Source: CAISIP01 sp031396205
Lineage (GTDB): Bacteria; Pseudomonadota; Gammaproteobacteria; Burkholderiales; Burkholderiaceae_C
Assembly (NCBI GenBank): GCA_031396205.1
Contig: JANNKH010000089.1
Coordinates: 1 to 64,000, forward strand
DNA: 64,000 bases
Reading direction: 5' to 3'
How positions within the stretch are numbered: position 1 is the stretch's first letter; each line of letters starts with the position of its first letter. The notes under the pieces are model-generated. The model was given only the letters and a program-made list of their open reading frames with translations. It searched no databases and was not told where the DNA came from. The position numbers and the translations under genes are program-made. Shown here one piece after another: positions 42,491-52,167 of the stretch.

Positions 42491-42949
42491 ATGGACCTGC
42501 GAAAACTCAAAACACTGATCGATCTGGTTTCCGATTCGAACGTGTCGGAACTGGAAATCACGGAGGCCGAAGGAAAAGTTCGCATTGTCAAAGGCGGCTT
42601 TGCCCCGGTTCAGTACCACGCTGGCGCACATTCATCTGCGCCAGCGCCAGCCGTGGCGCCGGTAGCGTCGACCACTCCTGCCGCAGCACAAGCTGCGGCG
42701 CCTGAGGCGCCCGCCAACCATGTCGTGAAGTCTCCGATGGTGGGCACCTTCTACCGCAGTGCCTCACCCGGGGCCAAGCCATTTATCGAGATTGGCAGCA
42801 CGGTCAAGGAAGGCGAAACGGTCTGCATCGTCGAGGCGATGAAGATCCTCAACGAGATCGAGGCCGATAAGTCCGGCGTGGTGACCAACATCCTGTGCGT
42901 CAACGGCCAGGCAGTCGAATACGGACAACCGTTGTTCGAGATCGCCTGA
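42491..42949 (+). CDS. accB: Biotin carboxyl carrier protein of acetyl-CoA carboxylase (BCCP)
   Basis: 152 residues. N-terminal helical domain, an Ala/Pro-rich linker (about 47-78), and a biotinyl domain with the biotinylated Lys in EAMKILNEIEADKSG. It carries carboxybiotin between AccC and AccAD for malonyl-CoA synthesis. A GGAG lies 5 nt upstream of the ATG. accC follows after 18 bp. Confidence 0.97.
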   Translation: MDLRKLKTLIDLVSDSNVSELEITEAEGKVRIVKGGFAPVQYHAGAHSSAPAPAVAPVASTTPAAAQAAAPEAPANHVVKSPMVGTFYRSASPGAKPFIEIGSTVKEGETVCIVEAMKILNEIEADKSGVVTNILCVNGQAVEYGQPLFEIA

Positions 42950-42967
42950 CCAAGGACCGCACAATCC

Positions 42968-44317
42968 ATGTTCAAGAAAATTCTGGTCGCCAATCGCGGC
43001 GAAATAGCGCTACGCATCCAGCGCGCCTGCCGCGAATTGGGCGTCACCGCGGTGATGGTGTACTCGGAGGCAGACCGGCAAGCGAAATACATCAAACTGG
43101 CGGACGAGGCAGTGTGCATCGGGCCGGCGCCTTCGGCGCTGAGTTACCTCAATATGCCAGCCATTATTTCGGCGGCGGAGGTGACGGATGCCGAAGCAAT
43201 TCACCCCGGCTACGGCTTCCTCAGTGAGAACGCCGGCTTTGCCGAGCGGGTCGAGAAAAGCGGCTTCCAGTTCATTGGCCCGACGCCGGAATCGATCCGC
43301 ATCATGGGCGACAAGGTGTCGGCCAAGCAGGCCATGATCAAGGCCGGCGTGCCTTGCGTTCCCGGATCGGAAGGCGAGTTGCCGGAAGATTCCGTGCAGA
43401 TACGGCGCATTGCCAAGAGCATTGGCTACCCGGTCATCATCAAGGCGGCCGGCGGCGGCGGCGGTCGCGGCATGCGCGTCGTGCATACCGAAGCCGCACT
43501 GGTCAATGCGGTCCAGATGACCAAGGGCGAGGCAGGCGCGGCCTTCGGCAATCCTGCGGTGTACATGGAAAAATTCCTGCAGAACCCGCGCCATATCGAA
43601 ATCCAGATCATGGCCGACAAGTTCAAGAACGTGGTCTACCTGGGCGAGCGCGACTGCTCGATGCAGCGGCGCCACCAGAAGGTCATCGAGGAAGCACCAG
43701 CACCTGGCATTGCGCGCAAGCTGATCGAGCGCATCGGCGAGCGCTGCGTTGCGGCCTGCAAGAAGATCGGCTATCGCGGCGCCGGCACGTTCGAGTTCCT
43801 GTTCGAGAACGGCGAGTTCTATTTCATCGAGATGAACACCCGGGTCCAGGTGGAACACCCGGTTACCGAGTGGATCACCGGGGTGGATATCGTCAAGACC
43901 CAGATCATGGTCGCGGCCGGAGAAAAACTGCCGTTCACCCAGCGCCAGGTCGAGATCCGGGGACACGCGATCGAGTGCAGGATCAATGCCGAAGACGCCT
44001 ACAAGTTCGTGCCTTCGCCCGGCCGCATCACGATGTGGCACCCACCGGGCGGCCCTGGCGTGCGGGTCGACTCGCATATCTACACCAATTATTTCGTTCC
44101 GCCCAACTACGACTCGATGATCGGCAAGATCATCGTGCATGGCGACACGCGCGAGCAGGCGCTGGCGCGCATGCGCACCGCCCTGGGCGAGACCGTGGTC
44201 GAAGGCATCAATACCAACATTCCACTGCACCGGGAACTGATGGTCGATGCCCGGTTCTGTAGTGGCGGCACCAACATCCATTACCTGGAAGAGTGGCTTG
44301 TGCAACACAAGCGCTGA
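42968..44317 (+). CDS. accC: Biotin carboxylase subunit of acetyl-CoA carboxylase
   Basis: 449-residue ATP-grasp enzyme that carboxylates biotin on AccB. Start KILVANRGEIALRIQRA, ATP loop AAGGGGGRGMR, RDCSMQRRHQKVIEEAP, and EMNTRVQVEHPVTEWITGVD are all conserved and length equals E. coli AccC (449). Forms a two-gene unit with accB. Confidence 0.98.
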   Translation: MFKKILVANRGEIALRIQRACRELGVTAVMVYSEADRQAKYIKLADEAVCIGPAPSALSYLNMPAIISAAEVTDAEAIHPGYGFLSENAGFAERVEKSGFQFIGPTPESIRIMGDKVSAKQAMIKAGVPCVPGSEGELPEDSVQIRRIAKSIGYPVIIKAAGGGGGRGMRVVHTEAALVNAVQMTKGEAGAAFGNPAVYMEKFLQNPRHIEIQIMADKFKNVVYLGERDCSMQRRHQKVIEEAPAPGIARKLIERIGERCVAACKKIGYRGAGTFEFLFENGEFYFIEMNTRVQVEHPVTEWITGVDIVKTQIMVAAGEKLPFTQRQVEIRGHAIECRINAEDAYKFVPSPGRITMWHPPGGPGVRVDSHIYTNYFVPPNYDSMIGKIIVHGDTREQALARMRTALGETVVEGINTNIPLHRELMVDARFCSGGTNIHYLEEWLVQHKR

Positions 44318-44326
44318 TAGGGTGGC

Positions 44327-45214
44327 ATGTTCGAGCTGAACCTGCTGTGTCCGCAAGACCGTGTCGAACAGCTTGCCGACGCCCTTGAGGCGCTGCAGGC
44401 GCAGAGTGTCAGCGTCGAGGATGCCGACGCACTGACCGATTCCGAGCAGGCCGTTTTCGGCGAACCGGGCATGGTGCCGACACACATCGGTTGGCGCCAT
44501 TCATCGATCAAGGCCCTGTTCACCAGCGCCTCAATGGCGCAGGATGCGGCACAGATTCTCGGCGCCCAGGACTTTTTCACCGACTGTTCCAACCAGGGCA
44601 TCACCGCGCTGGAGCAGCAAGACTGGGTAAGACTCACACAATCGCAGTTCCAACCGGTGCCGATCACCGACGACTTCTGGATCGTTCCGACCTGGCACGA
44701 ACCACCGGCAGAAGCGACCCATTGCATCCGACTCGACCCCGGCCTGGCATTTGGTACTGGCACCCACCCTACGACCCGCATGTGCCTGCAATGGATCGCA
44801 CAAACACGGGGTGGCGAAGGTCTGGGCCGCGTGCTGGACTATGGCTGTGGCTCGGGCATCCTGGCCATTGCCGCGGCGAAGTTCGGCGCGAGCGCGGTCG
44901 AGGCGCTGGACATCGATCCGGCGGCTGTCGAATCGTCCAAGCTCAATGCTGCGGCAAACCAGGTCAGCATCGCCTGCGGATTGCCCGAGCAGGCCAGCGG
45001 CCAATACCAGACCGTGCTGGCCAATATCCTGGCGACACCGCTCAAGGTGCTGGCACCCCTGCTGTGCGCACGGGTCGCGCCGGGCGGGCGATTGGTGCTG
45101 TCGGGCATTCTCGAGCGCCAGGCCGCGGAACTGACTGCCGCCTATGCACCGATCATGCAATTGGAGGTGGCCGCGACACAGGACGGCTGGATCCTGATGA
45201 CGGCGCACAACTGA
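44327..45214 (+). CDS. prmA: Ribosomal protein L11 methyltransferase PrmA
   Basis: 295 residues. N-terminal L11-recognition domain, then a SAM-binding domain with GLAFGTGTHPTT and VLDYGCGSGILAIAAAKFGA, and NPPF-equivalent ANILATPL. Trimethylates L11. It follows accC by 9 bp, the usual order in Betaproteobacteria. Confidence 0.95.
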   Translation: MFELNLLCPQDRVEQLADALEALQAQSVSVEDADALTDSEQAVFGEPGMVPTHIGWRHSSIKALFTSASMAQDAAQILGAQDFFTDCSNQGITALEQQDWVRLTQSQFQPVPITDDFWIVPTWHEPPAEATHCIRLDPGLAFGTGTHPTTRMCLQWIAQTRGGEGLGRVLDYGCGSGILAIAAAKFGASAVEALDIDPAAVESSKLNAAANQVSIACGLPEQASGQYQTVLANILATPLKVLAPLLCARVAPGGRLVLSGILERQAAELTAAYAPIMQLEVAATQDGWILMTAHN

Positions 45215-45244
45215 GCCTGGCTGCGCCACTACAATCACTGCGCC

Positions 45245-46324
45245 ATGAGCCTGATCACACGATGCCCGACATGCGAAACCATGTTCCGGGTCGTGCCGGA
45301 TCAACTGAGGGTGTCCGAGGGGTGGGTCCGATGTGGCCATTGTTCGGAGGTGTTCGACGCGACGCAACACATGGTGTCAGACCCTGGCGCAGCGGCGCCG
45401 ACCGCGACAACGCAACCGCAATCCCCAACAGCGATCGTCGCGTCGGGGAGTGCAACAAAGGCTGACGCCACGGCGAAGTCGGCGCCGCAGTCCCAACCAG
45501 TAGCGACAACGGCAATGCCGCCGCCCACCCGGCTGCGGGCAAGCGCCACTGGAACCGCGCCAACCACCAGCGCGACCGCGGCCCCAGCACCGACGCTGGA
45601 CCACAACGCCTTGCACGTGGCGGAAGCGACGGCCGAGACGCCCGATTGGCTCGACTCTCCGACGACCGATCCGCAGACCGTCATATTGCCGTCGGACCCG
45701 GAGTCAAGCGACGAAGCCGATACCCTGCCCCCGTCGGATCTGGAGCCGCGGCTACCCGAAGCCGTAGTCGCCAGTGCATCGCAGTCTGCAACCGACGCGC
45801 CCGAAGTGTCGTTCCTGCGTGGTGACCAGCAGGAATCCATCTGGCGCCGGCCCGTTGTGCGGATCGGACTCATTGTCGTGCTGCTGGCGCTGCTCGCCTT
45901 TCTGGCTGCCCAGATCCTGCTCAAGGAGCGGGACCGCGTCGCCGCGGTGCAGCCTGCGATGCTGCCGGTATTGCAGGCACTGTGCGTAGCGGCGGGTTGC
46001 AGCGTGTCGCCATTGCGCCAGATCGAGTCCGTCTTGATCGACAGCTCGTCGTTCAGCCGGGTGCGCGGCGACGACTACCGACTGGGCTTTTCGCTCAAGA
46101 ATACCGCCGCCATCGACATCGCCATGCCGGCGATCGAACTTTCACTGACCGACCCGCAGGATCAGCCTATTGTGCGCCGCGTGATCCAGCCGACCGACTT
46201 CGGCGCACGCTCTGCGGCGCTGGCAGCGGCGTCTGTCTGGACGGGCTCGCTGGCGCTTACGGTCCAGCCCGGCGCTGGCTCGGACCGCATCGCCGGTTAC
46301 CGCCTGCTCGCGTTTTATCCCTGA
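45245..46324 (+). CDS. Zinc-ribbon (MJ0042) and DUF3426 membrane protein
   Basis: 359 residues. N-terminal zinc ribbon CPTCETMF...CGHCSEVF (residues 7-37), a long Ala/Thr/Pro-rich linker, one membrane span (about 205-225, RIGLIVVLLALLAFLAAQIL) and a periplasmic DUF3426 domain. Known as a conserved neighbour of prmA; function not established. TACAAT lies 9 nt upstream of the ATG. Confidence 0.85.
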   Translation: MSLITRCPTCETMFRVVPDQLRVSEGWVRCGHCSEVFDATQHMVSDPGAAAPTATTQPQSPTAIVASGSATKADATAKSAPQSQPVATTAMPPPTRLRASATGTAPTTSATAAPAPTLDHNALHVAEATAETPDWLDSPTTDPQTVILPSDPESSDEADTLPPSDLEPRLPEAVVASASQSATDAPEVSFLRGDQQESIWRRPVVRIGLIVVLLALLAFLAAQILLKERDRVAAVQPAMLPVLQALCVAAGCSVSPLRQIESVLIDSSSFSRVRGDDYRLGFSLKNTAAIDIAMPAIELSLTDPQDQPIVRRVIQPTDFGARSAALAAASVWTGSLALTVQPGAGSDRIAGYRLLAFYP

Positions 46325-46342
46325 ACTATCTAGGCATCTGCC

Positions 46343-47245
46343 ATGGCTTCCATCATCTGCGGCTCGATGGCCTTTGACACCATCATGAATTTCGAGGGTC
46401 GGTTCAAGGACCAGATCCTGCCTGAGCAACTGCATATCCTGAATGTGTCGTTTCTGGTTCCGTCGTTGCGGCGCGACTTCGGTGGTTGCGCCGGCAACAT
46501 TGCCTATGCCCTGAAGTCGCTGGGAGGCGAGCCCTTGCCCATGGCCACGATCGGCGTTGACGGGGATGTGTATCTGAAACGCTTGCAGGACCAGGGCATC
46601 AACAGCGAATTCGTGCGCACGATCGATGACGCCTACACCGCCCAGGCGATGATCATCACCGATACCGACAACAACCAGATCAACGGCTTTCATCCGGGCG
46701 CCATGGAGCAGGCCTGGCAGAACCGGATCACGGCACGGGCCGACATCCGATTGGGCATCATCGCGCCCGACGGGCGCGAGGCGATGGTGCAGCATGCGGC
46801 GCAATTTGCGCAGGCCGGCATTCCGTTCATCTTCGATCCCGGTCAGCAACTGCCGCGTTTCGACGGTGCCGAGCTGCGCGACTTCGTTACCAAGGCAAGC
46901 TGGGTCGCAGTCAACGACTACGAGGGCAAAATGCTCAGCGACCGCACAGGCTGGGACAACGCCGAAATATCACGCAAGGTGCGCGGACTGATCGTCACCA
47001 TTGGCGCGCAGGGAAGCGAGGTATGGGTCAACGGCGTCAAGACCCATGTACCGGCCATCGAGGCGGTGGCCGTCGTGGACCCTACCGGTTGCGGCGACGC
47101 CTATCGAGGCGCGCTGTTGTTCGGCCTGGAGCGCGGATGGCCTCTGGAGCGCTGCGCCCGATTGGGCAACCAGCTGGGTTCGATCAAGATTGCACAGCGC
47201 GGTCCGCAAAACTACAGCATCGACCCGGCACTGATCGATCAGTAG
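46343..47245 (+). CDS. PfkB-family carbohydrate/nucleoside kinase
   Basis: 300 residues. PfkB signatures: GGCAGNIAYALKSLGGE near the N-terminus and DPTGCGDAYRGALLFGL with the catalytic Asp near the C-terminus. The family includes ribokinase, adenosine kinase and sugar kinases. NVSFLVPSLRRDFGG resembles the adenosine-kinase-like subgroup, but the substrate is not resolved. It lies 18 bp after the DUF3426 gene. Confidence 0.88.
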   Translation: MASIICGSMAFDTIMNFEGRFKDQILPEQLHILNVSFLVPSLRRDFGGCAGNIAYALKSLGGEPLPMATIGVDGDVYLKRLQDQGINSEFVRTIDDAYTAQAMIITDTDNNQINGFHPGAMEQAWQNRITARADIRLGIIAPDGREAMVQHAAQFAQAGIPFIFDPGQQLPRFDGAELRDFVTKASWVAVNDYEGKMLSDRTGWDNAEISRKVRGLIVTIGAQGSEVWVNGVKTHVPAIEAVAVVDPTGCGDAYRGALLFGLERGWPLERCARLGNQLGSIKIAQRGPQNYSIDPALIDQ

Positions 47246-47292
47246 CGGGTGCATGCACCTGTCGGTGCAACCGCGTGGCTTATCGGCGCATC

Positions 47293-47326
47293 AAAAAAAA
47301 GCCCGACACCAGAAGGCATCGGGCTT
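47293..47326 (-). terminator. Intrinsic terminator of the histone-like gene
   Basis: Reading the minus strand, AAGCCCGA (47326-47319), a 12-nt loop and TCGGGCTT (47306-47299) form an 8-bp stem followed by T8 (47300-47293). A textbook Rho-independent terminator 22 bp beyond the H1-like stop. On the plus strand the same stem lacks a U-tract, so it serves the PfkB gene poorly. Confidence 0.85.
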
Positions 47327-47347
47327 GAGGCGAACACTCAGGTTCGC

Positions 47348-47758
47348 TCAGGGCTTGCTGGCAGTCGGAAACGGCCAGGCCGCTTGCGGGTTCAGCGTCG
47401 TTTGAGCAGCTGCGGCAGGGGCAGCGGGCGCCTTCGCGGCTTTCTTGGCGGCCGGCTTCTTGGCTGCTTTCTTGGCGGCTGGCTTCTTGGCAGCAGGCTT
47501 CTTGGCCGCAGCTTTCTTCGCTGGGGCTTTTTTCGCCGGAGCCTTTTTGGCCGGAGCCTTTTTCGCAGCGGCTTTCTTCGCCGGAGCCTTCTTCGCCGGA
47601 GCCTTTTTCGCAGCGGCCTTCTTCGCCGGAGCCTTCTTCGCTACGACTTTCTTGGCCGGTGCTTTCTTCGCAGCAGCTTTCTTAGCCGGTGCCTTCTTGG
47701 CCGCGGCCTTCTTCACGGGAGCGGCTTTTTTTGCCGCGGGTTTTTTTGCAGTTGCCAT
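47348..47758 (-). CDS. Histone H1-like lysine/alanine-rich DNA-binding protein
   Basis: 136 residues, almost entirely AAKKPAAKK / KKAPAKKA repeats from residue 3 to about 110, then a short Pro/Thr tail (TTLNPQAAWPFP). The composition matches betaproteobacterial H1-like (BpH1/HctB-like) proteins, which bind DNA without sequence specificity and compact the nucleoid. The start is set by AAGGAG just upstream; two adjacent ATGs (47761, 47758) are possible. Copy number of such repeats usually varies between strains. No promoter is obvious in the 179 bp upstream. Confidence 0.88.
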   Translation of the reverse strand: MATAKKPAAKKAAPVKKAAAKKAPAKKAAAKKAPAKKVVAKKAPAKKAAAKKAPAKKAPAKKAAAKKAPAKKAPAKKAPAKKAAAKKPAAKKPAAKKAAKKPAAKKAAKAPAAPAAAAQTTLNPQAAWPFPTASKP

Positions 47759-47937
47759 CATTTTCTCCTTGATCAAGTAACAAAGAGCACTTCATGCCTG
47801 TTGGAGCACATGAAGCGATTCAGGGGGTTGGGCTTTATCCCAGCGCCTTGAACGGGGTAGCACACTCCGACCCGGCACTCTTTGGTGCCTGCGTCGATGT
47901 GTGGATTCGGGGTTGCCATGGTCATGCGTTCGGACCG

Positions 47938-49131
47938 TCAGTCCCAGGACAATGCGCCGCCGGATTGGTACTCGATGACGCGGGTTTCAAAAAAGTTGCG
48001 TTCCTTTTTCAGATCGATCATCTCGCTCATCCACGGGAACGGATTTTCTTCGTTCGGATACAGGGCCTCCAGACCGATCTGGGTCGCACGGCGATTCGCA
48101 ATGTAGCGCAGGTAGCCTTTGAACATGGACGCGTTCATCCCGAGCACACCGCGCGGCATGGTGTCTTCGGCGTATTGGTACTCGAGCGACACCGCCTGCT
48201 CGAACAGCGCACGTATCTCGGTCTTGAAAGCAGCCGTCCACAACATCGGGTTCTCGAGCTTGATCTGATTGATCAGGTCGATACCAAAGTTGCAGTGCAT
48301 CGACTCGTCACGCAATATGTACTGGTACTGCTCGGCCGCACCGGTCATTTTGTTCTGACGCCCCAGGGCCAGGATCTGTGTGAACCCGACATAGAAGAAC
48401 AGGCCTTCCATCAGGCAGGCGAACACGATCAGGGACTTGAGCAGCTTCTGGTCGTTTTCCAGCGTGCCGGTCGTGAAGTGCGGGTCGGTCAGCGTCTCGA
48501 TGAACGGGATCAGGAACTGGTCCTTGTTGCGGATCGAGTCGACCTCGTTGCAGGCATTGAAGATCTCGCTTTCGTCCAGCCCCAGTGATTCAACGATGTA
48601 CTGATAGGCGTGGGTGTGGATCGCTTCTTCAAACGCCTGGCGCAACAGGAACTGCCGGCATTCGGGTGCCGTTATGTGGCGGTAACTGCCCAGCACGATA
48701 TTGTTCGCGGCCAGAGAATCGGCGGTGACAAAAAATCCGAGATTGCGTTTGACGATGCGCCGCTCGTCGTCTGTAAGGCCGTTTGGATCCTTCCACAACG
48801 CGATGTCGCGCGTCATGTTGACTTCCTGCGGCATCCAGTGATTGGCGCAACTGGCGAGGTATTTTTCCCAGGCCCACTTGTATTTGAACGGCACCAGTTG
48901 GTTGACGTCGGTCTGCCCATTGATGATGCGCTTGTCGGCTGCATTGACCCGGCGCGGCGCGGTGGACTGCTTGGGGGATGTTGACTTCGCCGCCGTCGGA
49001 GCGGGTGCGCCGTCATCGAGAATGCGCACCTGAGCAGAATGCAAAGGAGACTCTACCGAGCGACCCTGGTGCGGGTCACGAGCAAGAAAAGTTGGCGGTG
49101 TGGGCTTGACTTCTTCGTCCCAGGTCAACAT
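47938..49131 (-). CDS. nrdB: Class Ia ribonucleotide reductase beta subunit NrdB
   Basis: 397 residues. Carries the di-iron/tyrosyl radical cofactor. Metal ligands Glu and His, then radical Tyr, follow the class Ia pattern in FEEAIHTHAYQYI (E-x2-H-x3-Y), with further ligands in MEGLFFYVGF and RDESMHCNFG. The ~65-residue N-terminal extension (Pro/Ala/Thr rich) is longer than in E. coli. ATG 49131 (MLTWDEEV) is preferred over an in-frame TTG four codons upstream. Confidence 0.95.
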   Translation of the reverse strand: MLTWDEEVKPTPPTFLARDPHQGRSVESPLHSAQVRILDDGAPAPTAAKSTSPKQSTAPRRVNAADKRIINGQTDVNQLVPFKYKWAWEKYLASCANHWMPQEVNMTRDIALWKDPNGLTDDERRIVKRNLGFFVTADSLAANNIVLGSYRHITAPECRQFLLRQAFEEAIHTHAYQYIVESLGLDESEIFNACNEVDSIRNKDQFLIPFIETLTDPHFTTGTLENDQKLLKSLIVFACLMEGLFFYVGFTQILALGRQNKMTGAAEQYQYILRDESMHCNFGIDLINQIKLENPMLWTAAFKTEIRALFEQAVSLEYQYAEDTMPRGVLGMNASMFKGYLRYIANRRATQIGLEALYPNEENPFPWMSEMIDLKKERNFFETRVIEYQSGGALSWD

Positions 49132-49218
49132 AGAGGTTTCCAATCTGCGAATTATGAGAGCAGCGCCATCAAATGAAAAGCATTCATGCGCGTCGCTGCA
49201 GTGATGTGTTGTTCAATT

Positions 49219-49251
49219 GCATCGTTGCGCGCAGCACGCGCGCGACGATGC
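49219..49251 (-). terminator. Large hairpin between nrdA and nrdB
   Basis: GCATCGTTGCGCGC (49219-49232) pairs with GCGCGCGACGATGC (49238-49251) through 14 positions with one mismatch/wobble and a 5-nt loop. It starts 9 nt after the nrdA stop. No U-tract follows, so partial termination, RNase processing or mRNA protection is as likely as termination; any of these would set the nrdA:nrdB ratio. Confidence 0.55.
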
Positions 49252-49260
49252 GCGATCGGA

Positions 49261-52167
49261 TTACTGGCAAGCCTCGCATGTCGGATCGTCGACGCCGCAG
49301 AACTTCACGTCGGTCGCAGGACTCGCAGCCAATTGCGCGCGCGCATCGGCAGCCGCTTTGTCGATGGCGCTCATGGACGGCGCATCGCCCCCGGAGGACA
49401 CCGCGTTCATACGGCCGGCGGCCACCGTGGATTTTTCGGCGTGGGTCGCCGATTGCGTGCGCAGGTAGTAGGTGGTCTTGAGACCGCGCACCCACGCAAG
49501 CTTGTAGGTGTCATCGAGTTTCTTGCCCGAGGCGCCCGCCATGTAGATGTTCAGCGACTGCGCCTGGTCGATCCACTTCTGGCGCCGCGCCGCGGCCTCG
49601 ACCAGCCATTGGGTTTCGACCTCGAATGCTGTGGCGTAGAGTGACTTGATCTCCTGCGGTACGCGGTCGATCGGCTGCAACGATCCGTCAAAATGCTTCA
49701 GGTCCATGACCATCACGTCGTCCCACAGGCCCAGTCGCTTGAGGTCATGCACCAGGCTGCCGTTGATCACGGTGAACTCGCCCGACAGGTTGGACTTGAC
49801 TGACAAGTTGCCAAAGCACGGTTCGATCGATGCATCCACACCGATGATGTTGGAGATCGTTGCGGTAGGCGCTATCGCCACGCAATTGGAATTGCGCATG
49901 CCGTCGGCGGCGATCTTGCGGCGCAGCGCGTCCCAGTCCATCGTCGACGACCGGTTGACCTCGACATAGCCGCCGCGCTCGGTGGCCAGCATGTCCAGCG
50001 TATCGATCGGCAAGATGCCGCGATCCCACAATGAGCCCTTGAAGCTGGAATAGCGGCCGCGCTCACGCGCCAGTTCGGTTGAGGCCCAGTAGGCGTAGTA
50101 ACAGACCGCCTCCATCGACTGGTCGGCAAACTCGAGCGCCGCCTCGCTGGCATACGGGATGCGCAACTTGTACAGACTATCCTGGAATCCCATCACGCCC
50201 AGGCCGACCGGCCGATGCCGCATGTTGGAGTCGCGCGCCTTCTTGACAGCGTAGTAGTTGATGTCGATCACGTTGTCGAGCATGCGCATCGCGATGCCGA
50301 CGGTGCGGCGCAGCTTGTCGTGGTCGATCGCGCCGTCCTTGAGGTGCTGCAGCAGATTGACCGAACCCAGGTTGCAGACTGCGGTCTCGGTATCGCTGGT
50401 ATTGAGTGTGATCTCGGTGCACAGATTGGACGAATGCACGACGCCCACATGCTGTTGGGGCGAGCGCACGTTGCAGGCATCCTTGAACGTGATCCAGGGG
50501 TGGCCGGTCTCGAACAGCATGGTCAGCATCTTGCGCCACAGGTCGGCCGCTGGCACGGTGCGGCTCGGCTTGATTTCGCCGCGCGCGGCCCGTTCCTCGT
50601 AGACAACGTAGGCGCGCTCGAAGGCGGCGCCAAACAGATCATGCAGGTCCGGCACATTGGATGGCGAGAACAGGGTCCAGCTGCCTTTTTCCATCACCCG
50701 GCGCATGAACAGATCCGGAATCCAGTTGGCTGTGTTCATGTCGTGGGTACGCCGGCGGTCATCGCCGGTGTTCTTGCGCAAGTCCAGGAACTCCTCGATA
50801 TCCAGGTGCCAGGCTTCCAGGTAGGTACATACCGCGCCCTTGCGCTTGCCACCCTGGTTCACTGCAACCGCCGTGTCATTGACGACCTTGAGAAACGGCA
50901 CAACGCCCTGCGATTCGCCGTTGGTGCCCTTGATCCGGGAGCCCAGCGCGCGCACCCGCGTCCAGTCGTTGCCCAGGCCACCGGCAAACTTGGACAACAG
51001 CGCGTTTTCCTTGATCGACTCGTAGATGCCATCAAGGTCATCCGGCACGGTCGTCAGGTAACAGGACGACAACTGTGAGCGCAAGGTCCCACTGTTGAAA
51101 AGGGTGGGCGTGCTCGACATGAAGTCGAACGAAGACAGCACTTCGTAGAACTCGATTGCACGCGACTCGCGGTCGATCTCGCCCAGCGACAAGCCCATGG
51201 CCACGCGCATGAAGAAAGCCTGCGGCATCTCGATACGGGTCTTGCTGATGTGCAGGAAATAGCGGACATACAGGGTCTGCAGCCCCAGGTAGTCGAACTG
51301 CAGGTCGCGCTCGGGTTTGAGCGCGGCGCCCAGGCGCTGCAGGTCGAACTGCAGCAGGCGCTCGTCGAGCAGTTCGGCGTCTACGCCCTTGCGAACGAAC
51401 TGCGGAAAATAGTCGATGTAGGCCTGCCCCATCCCGGACTGCGGCACGTCATGGCCGAGCACTTCCTTGGCGATCGTATGGAACAACAGCCGGGCGGTCG
51501 CGTAGGTATAGTCCGGATCCTTTTCGATCAGCGTACGGGCGGCCAGCACGGATGCCTTGTAGACCTCATCCATCGGAACACCGTCATACAGGTTACGCAG
51601 CGTCTCGGCCATGATCGGCTCGAAACGGATATCGGGACCGAGGCCATCACATGCGGTTCGGATAAGGTCCTGCAGCCGCTCGAGGTCCAGCGGCACCCGT
51701 TGACCATTGTCGACGGCGTGCAGTTGCACAACCTCGGGCGCCTCCTGCTCCTTGGCGCGCGCACGCTCCTGCGAGCGCTTCTCGCGGTACAGCACGTAGG
51801 CGCGCGCGATCTCGTGGTGGCCGCCGCGCATCAGGCCCAGTTCGACATGGTCCTGCACGTCCTCGATATGGAAGGTTCCGCCACCCGGACGTGAGCGCAT
51901 CAAAGCACGCACCACGATCTGGGTCAGGCTGTCGACCACTTCGCGCACACTGGCCGAAGCGGCGCCCTGGGTGCCATGCACCGCCAGGAAAGCCTTCATC
52001 ATCGCGACCGCGATCTTGCCCGGCTCGAACGGCACTACGGCGCCGTTGCGGCGGATGATCTGGAACTGATTCAGTTCTGCTGCGCTATGCGCATGGCTTG
52101 TCTCGGCTCTGGGTGTGGCGGGCTTGCGTGATGGTTGTTGGATGGGCGTATTCAAGGCTGTCTGCAT
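49261..52167 (-). CDS. nrdA: Class Ia ribonucleotide reductase alpha subunit NrdA (two ATP-cone-like regions)
   Basis: 968 residues, about 200 more than E. coli NrdA (761). An ATP-cone at about 35-125 (QIIRRNGAVVPFEPGKIAVAM) is followed by a second cone-like region (about 150-240, GQRVPLDLERLQDLIRTACD), an arrangement known in Pseudomonas-type NrdA and tied to dATP inhibition. The catalytic barrel has SSCYLTT, NLCTEITLNTS and the C-terminal redox CEACQ. It reduces ribonucleoside diphosphates with NrdB. A ribosome-binding AGGA precedes the ATG. Confidence 0.96.
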   Translation of the reverse strand: MQTALNTPIQQPSRKPATPRAETSHAHSAAELNQFQIIRRNGAVVPFEPGKIAVAMMKAFLAVHGTQGAASASVREVVDSLTQIVVRALMRSRPGGGTFHIEDVQDHVELGLMRGGHHEIARAYVLYREKRSQERARAKEQEAPEVVQLHAVDNGQRVPLDLERLQDLIRTACDGLGPDIRFEPIMAETLRNLYDGVPMDEVYKASVLAARTLIEKDPDYTYATARLLFHTIAKEVLGHDVPQSGMGQAYIDYFPQFVRKGVDAELLDERLLQFDLQRLGAALKPERDLQFDYLGLQTLYVRYFLHISKTRIEMPQAFFMRVAMGLSLGEIDRESRAIEFYEVLSSFDFMSSTPTLFNSGTLRSQLSSCYLTTVPDDLDGIYESIKENALLSKFAGGLGNDWTRVRALGSRIKGTNGESQGVVPFLKVVNDTAVAVNQGGKRKGAVCTYLEAWHLDIEEFLDLRKNTGDDRRRTHDMNTANWIPDLFMRRVMEKGSWTLFSPSNVPDLHDLFGAAFERAYVVYEERAARGEIKPSRTVPAADLWRKMLTMLFETGHPWITFKDACNVRSPQQHVGVVHSSNLCTEITLNTSDTETAVCNLGSVNLLQHLKDGAIDHDKLRRTVGIAMRMLDNVIDINYYAVKKARDSNMRHRPVGLGVMGFQDSLYKLRIPYASEAALEFADQSMEAVCYYAYWASTELARERGRYSSFKGSLWDRGILPIDTLDMLATERGGYVEVNRSSTMDWDALRRKIAADGMRNSNCVAIAPTATISNIIGVDASIEPCFGNLSVKSNLSGEFTVINGSLVHDLKRLGLWDDVMVMDLKHFDGSLQPIDRVPQEIKSLYATAFEVETQWLVEAAARRQKWIDQAQSLNIYMAGASGKKLDDTYKLAWVRGLKTTYYLRTQSATHAEKSTVAAGRMNAVSSGGDAPSMSAIDKAAADARAQLAASPATDVKFCGVDDPTCEACQ

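Noticed and set aside
43010..44500. 496-codon minus-strand open frame opposite accC
   Set aside because: Antisense to a full-length AccC with every conserved motif; no similarity recognised.
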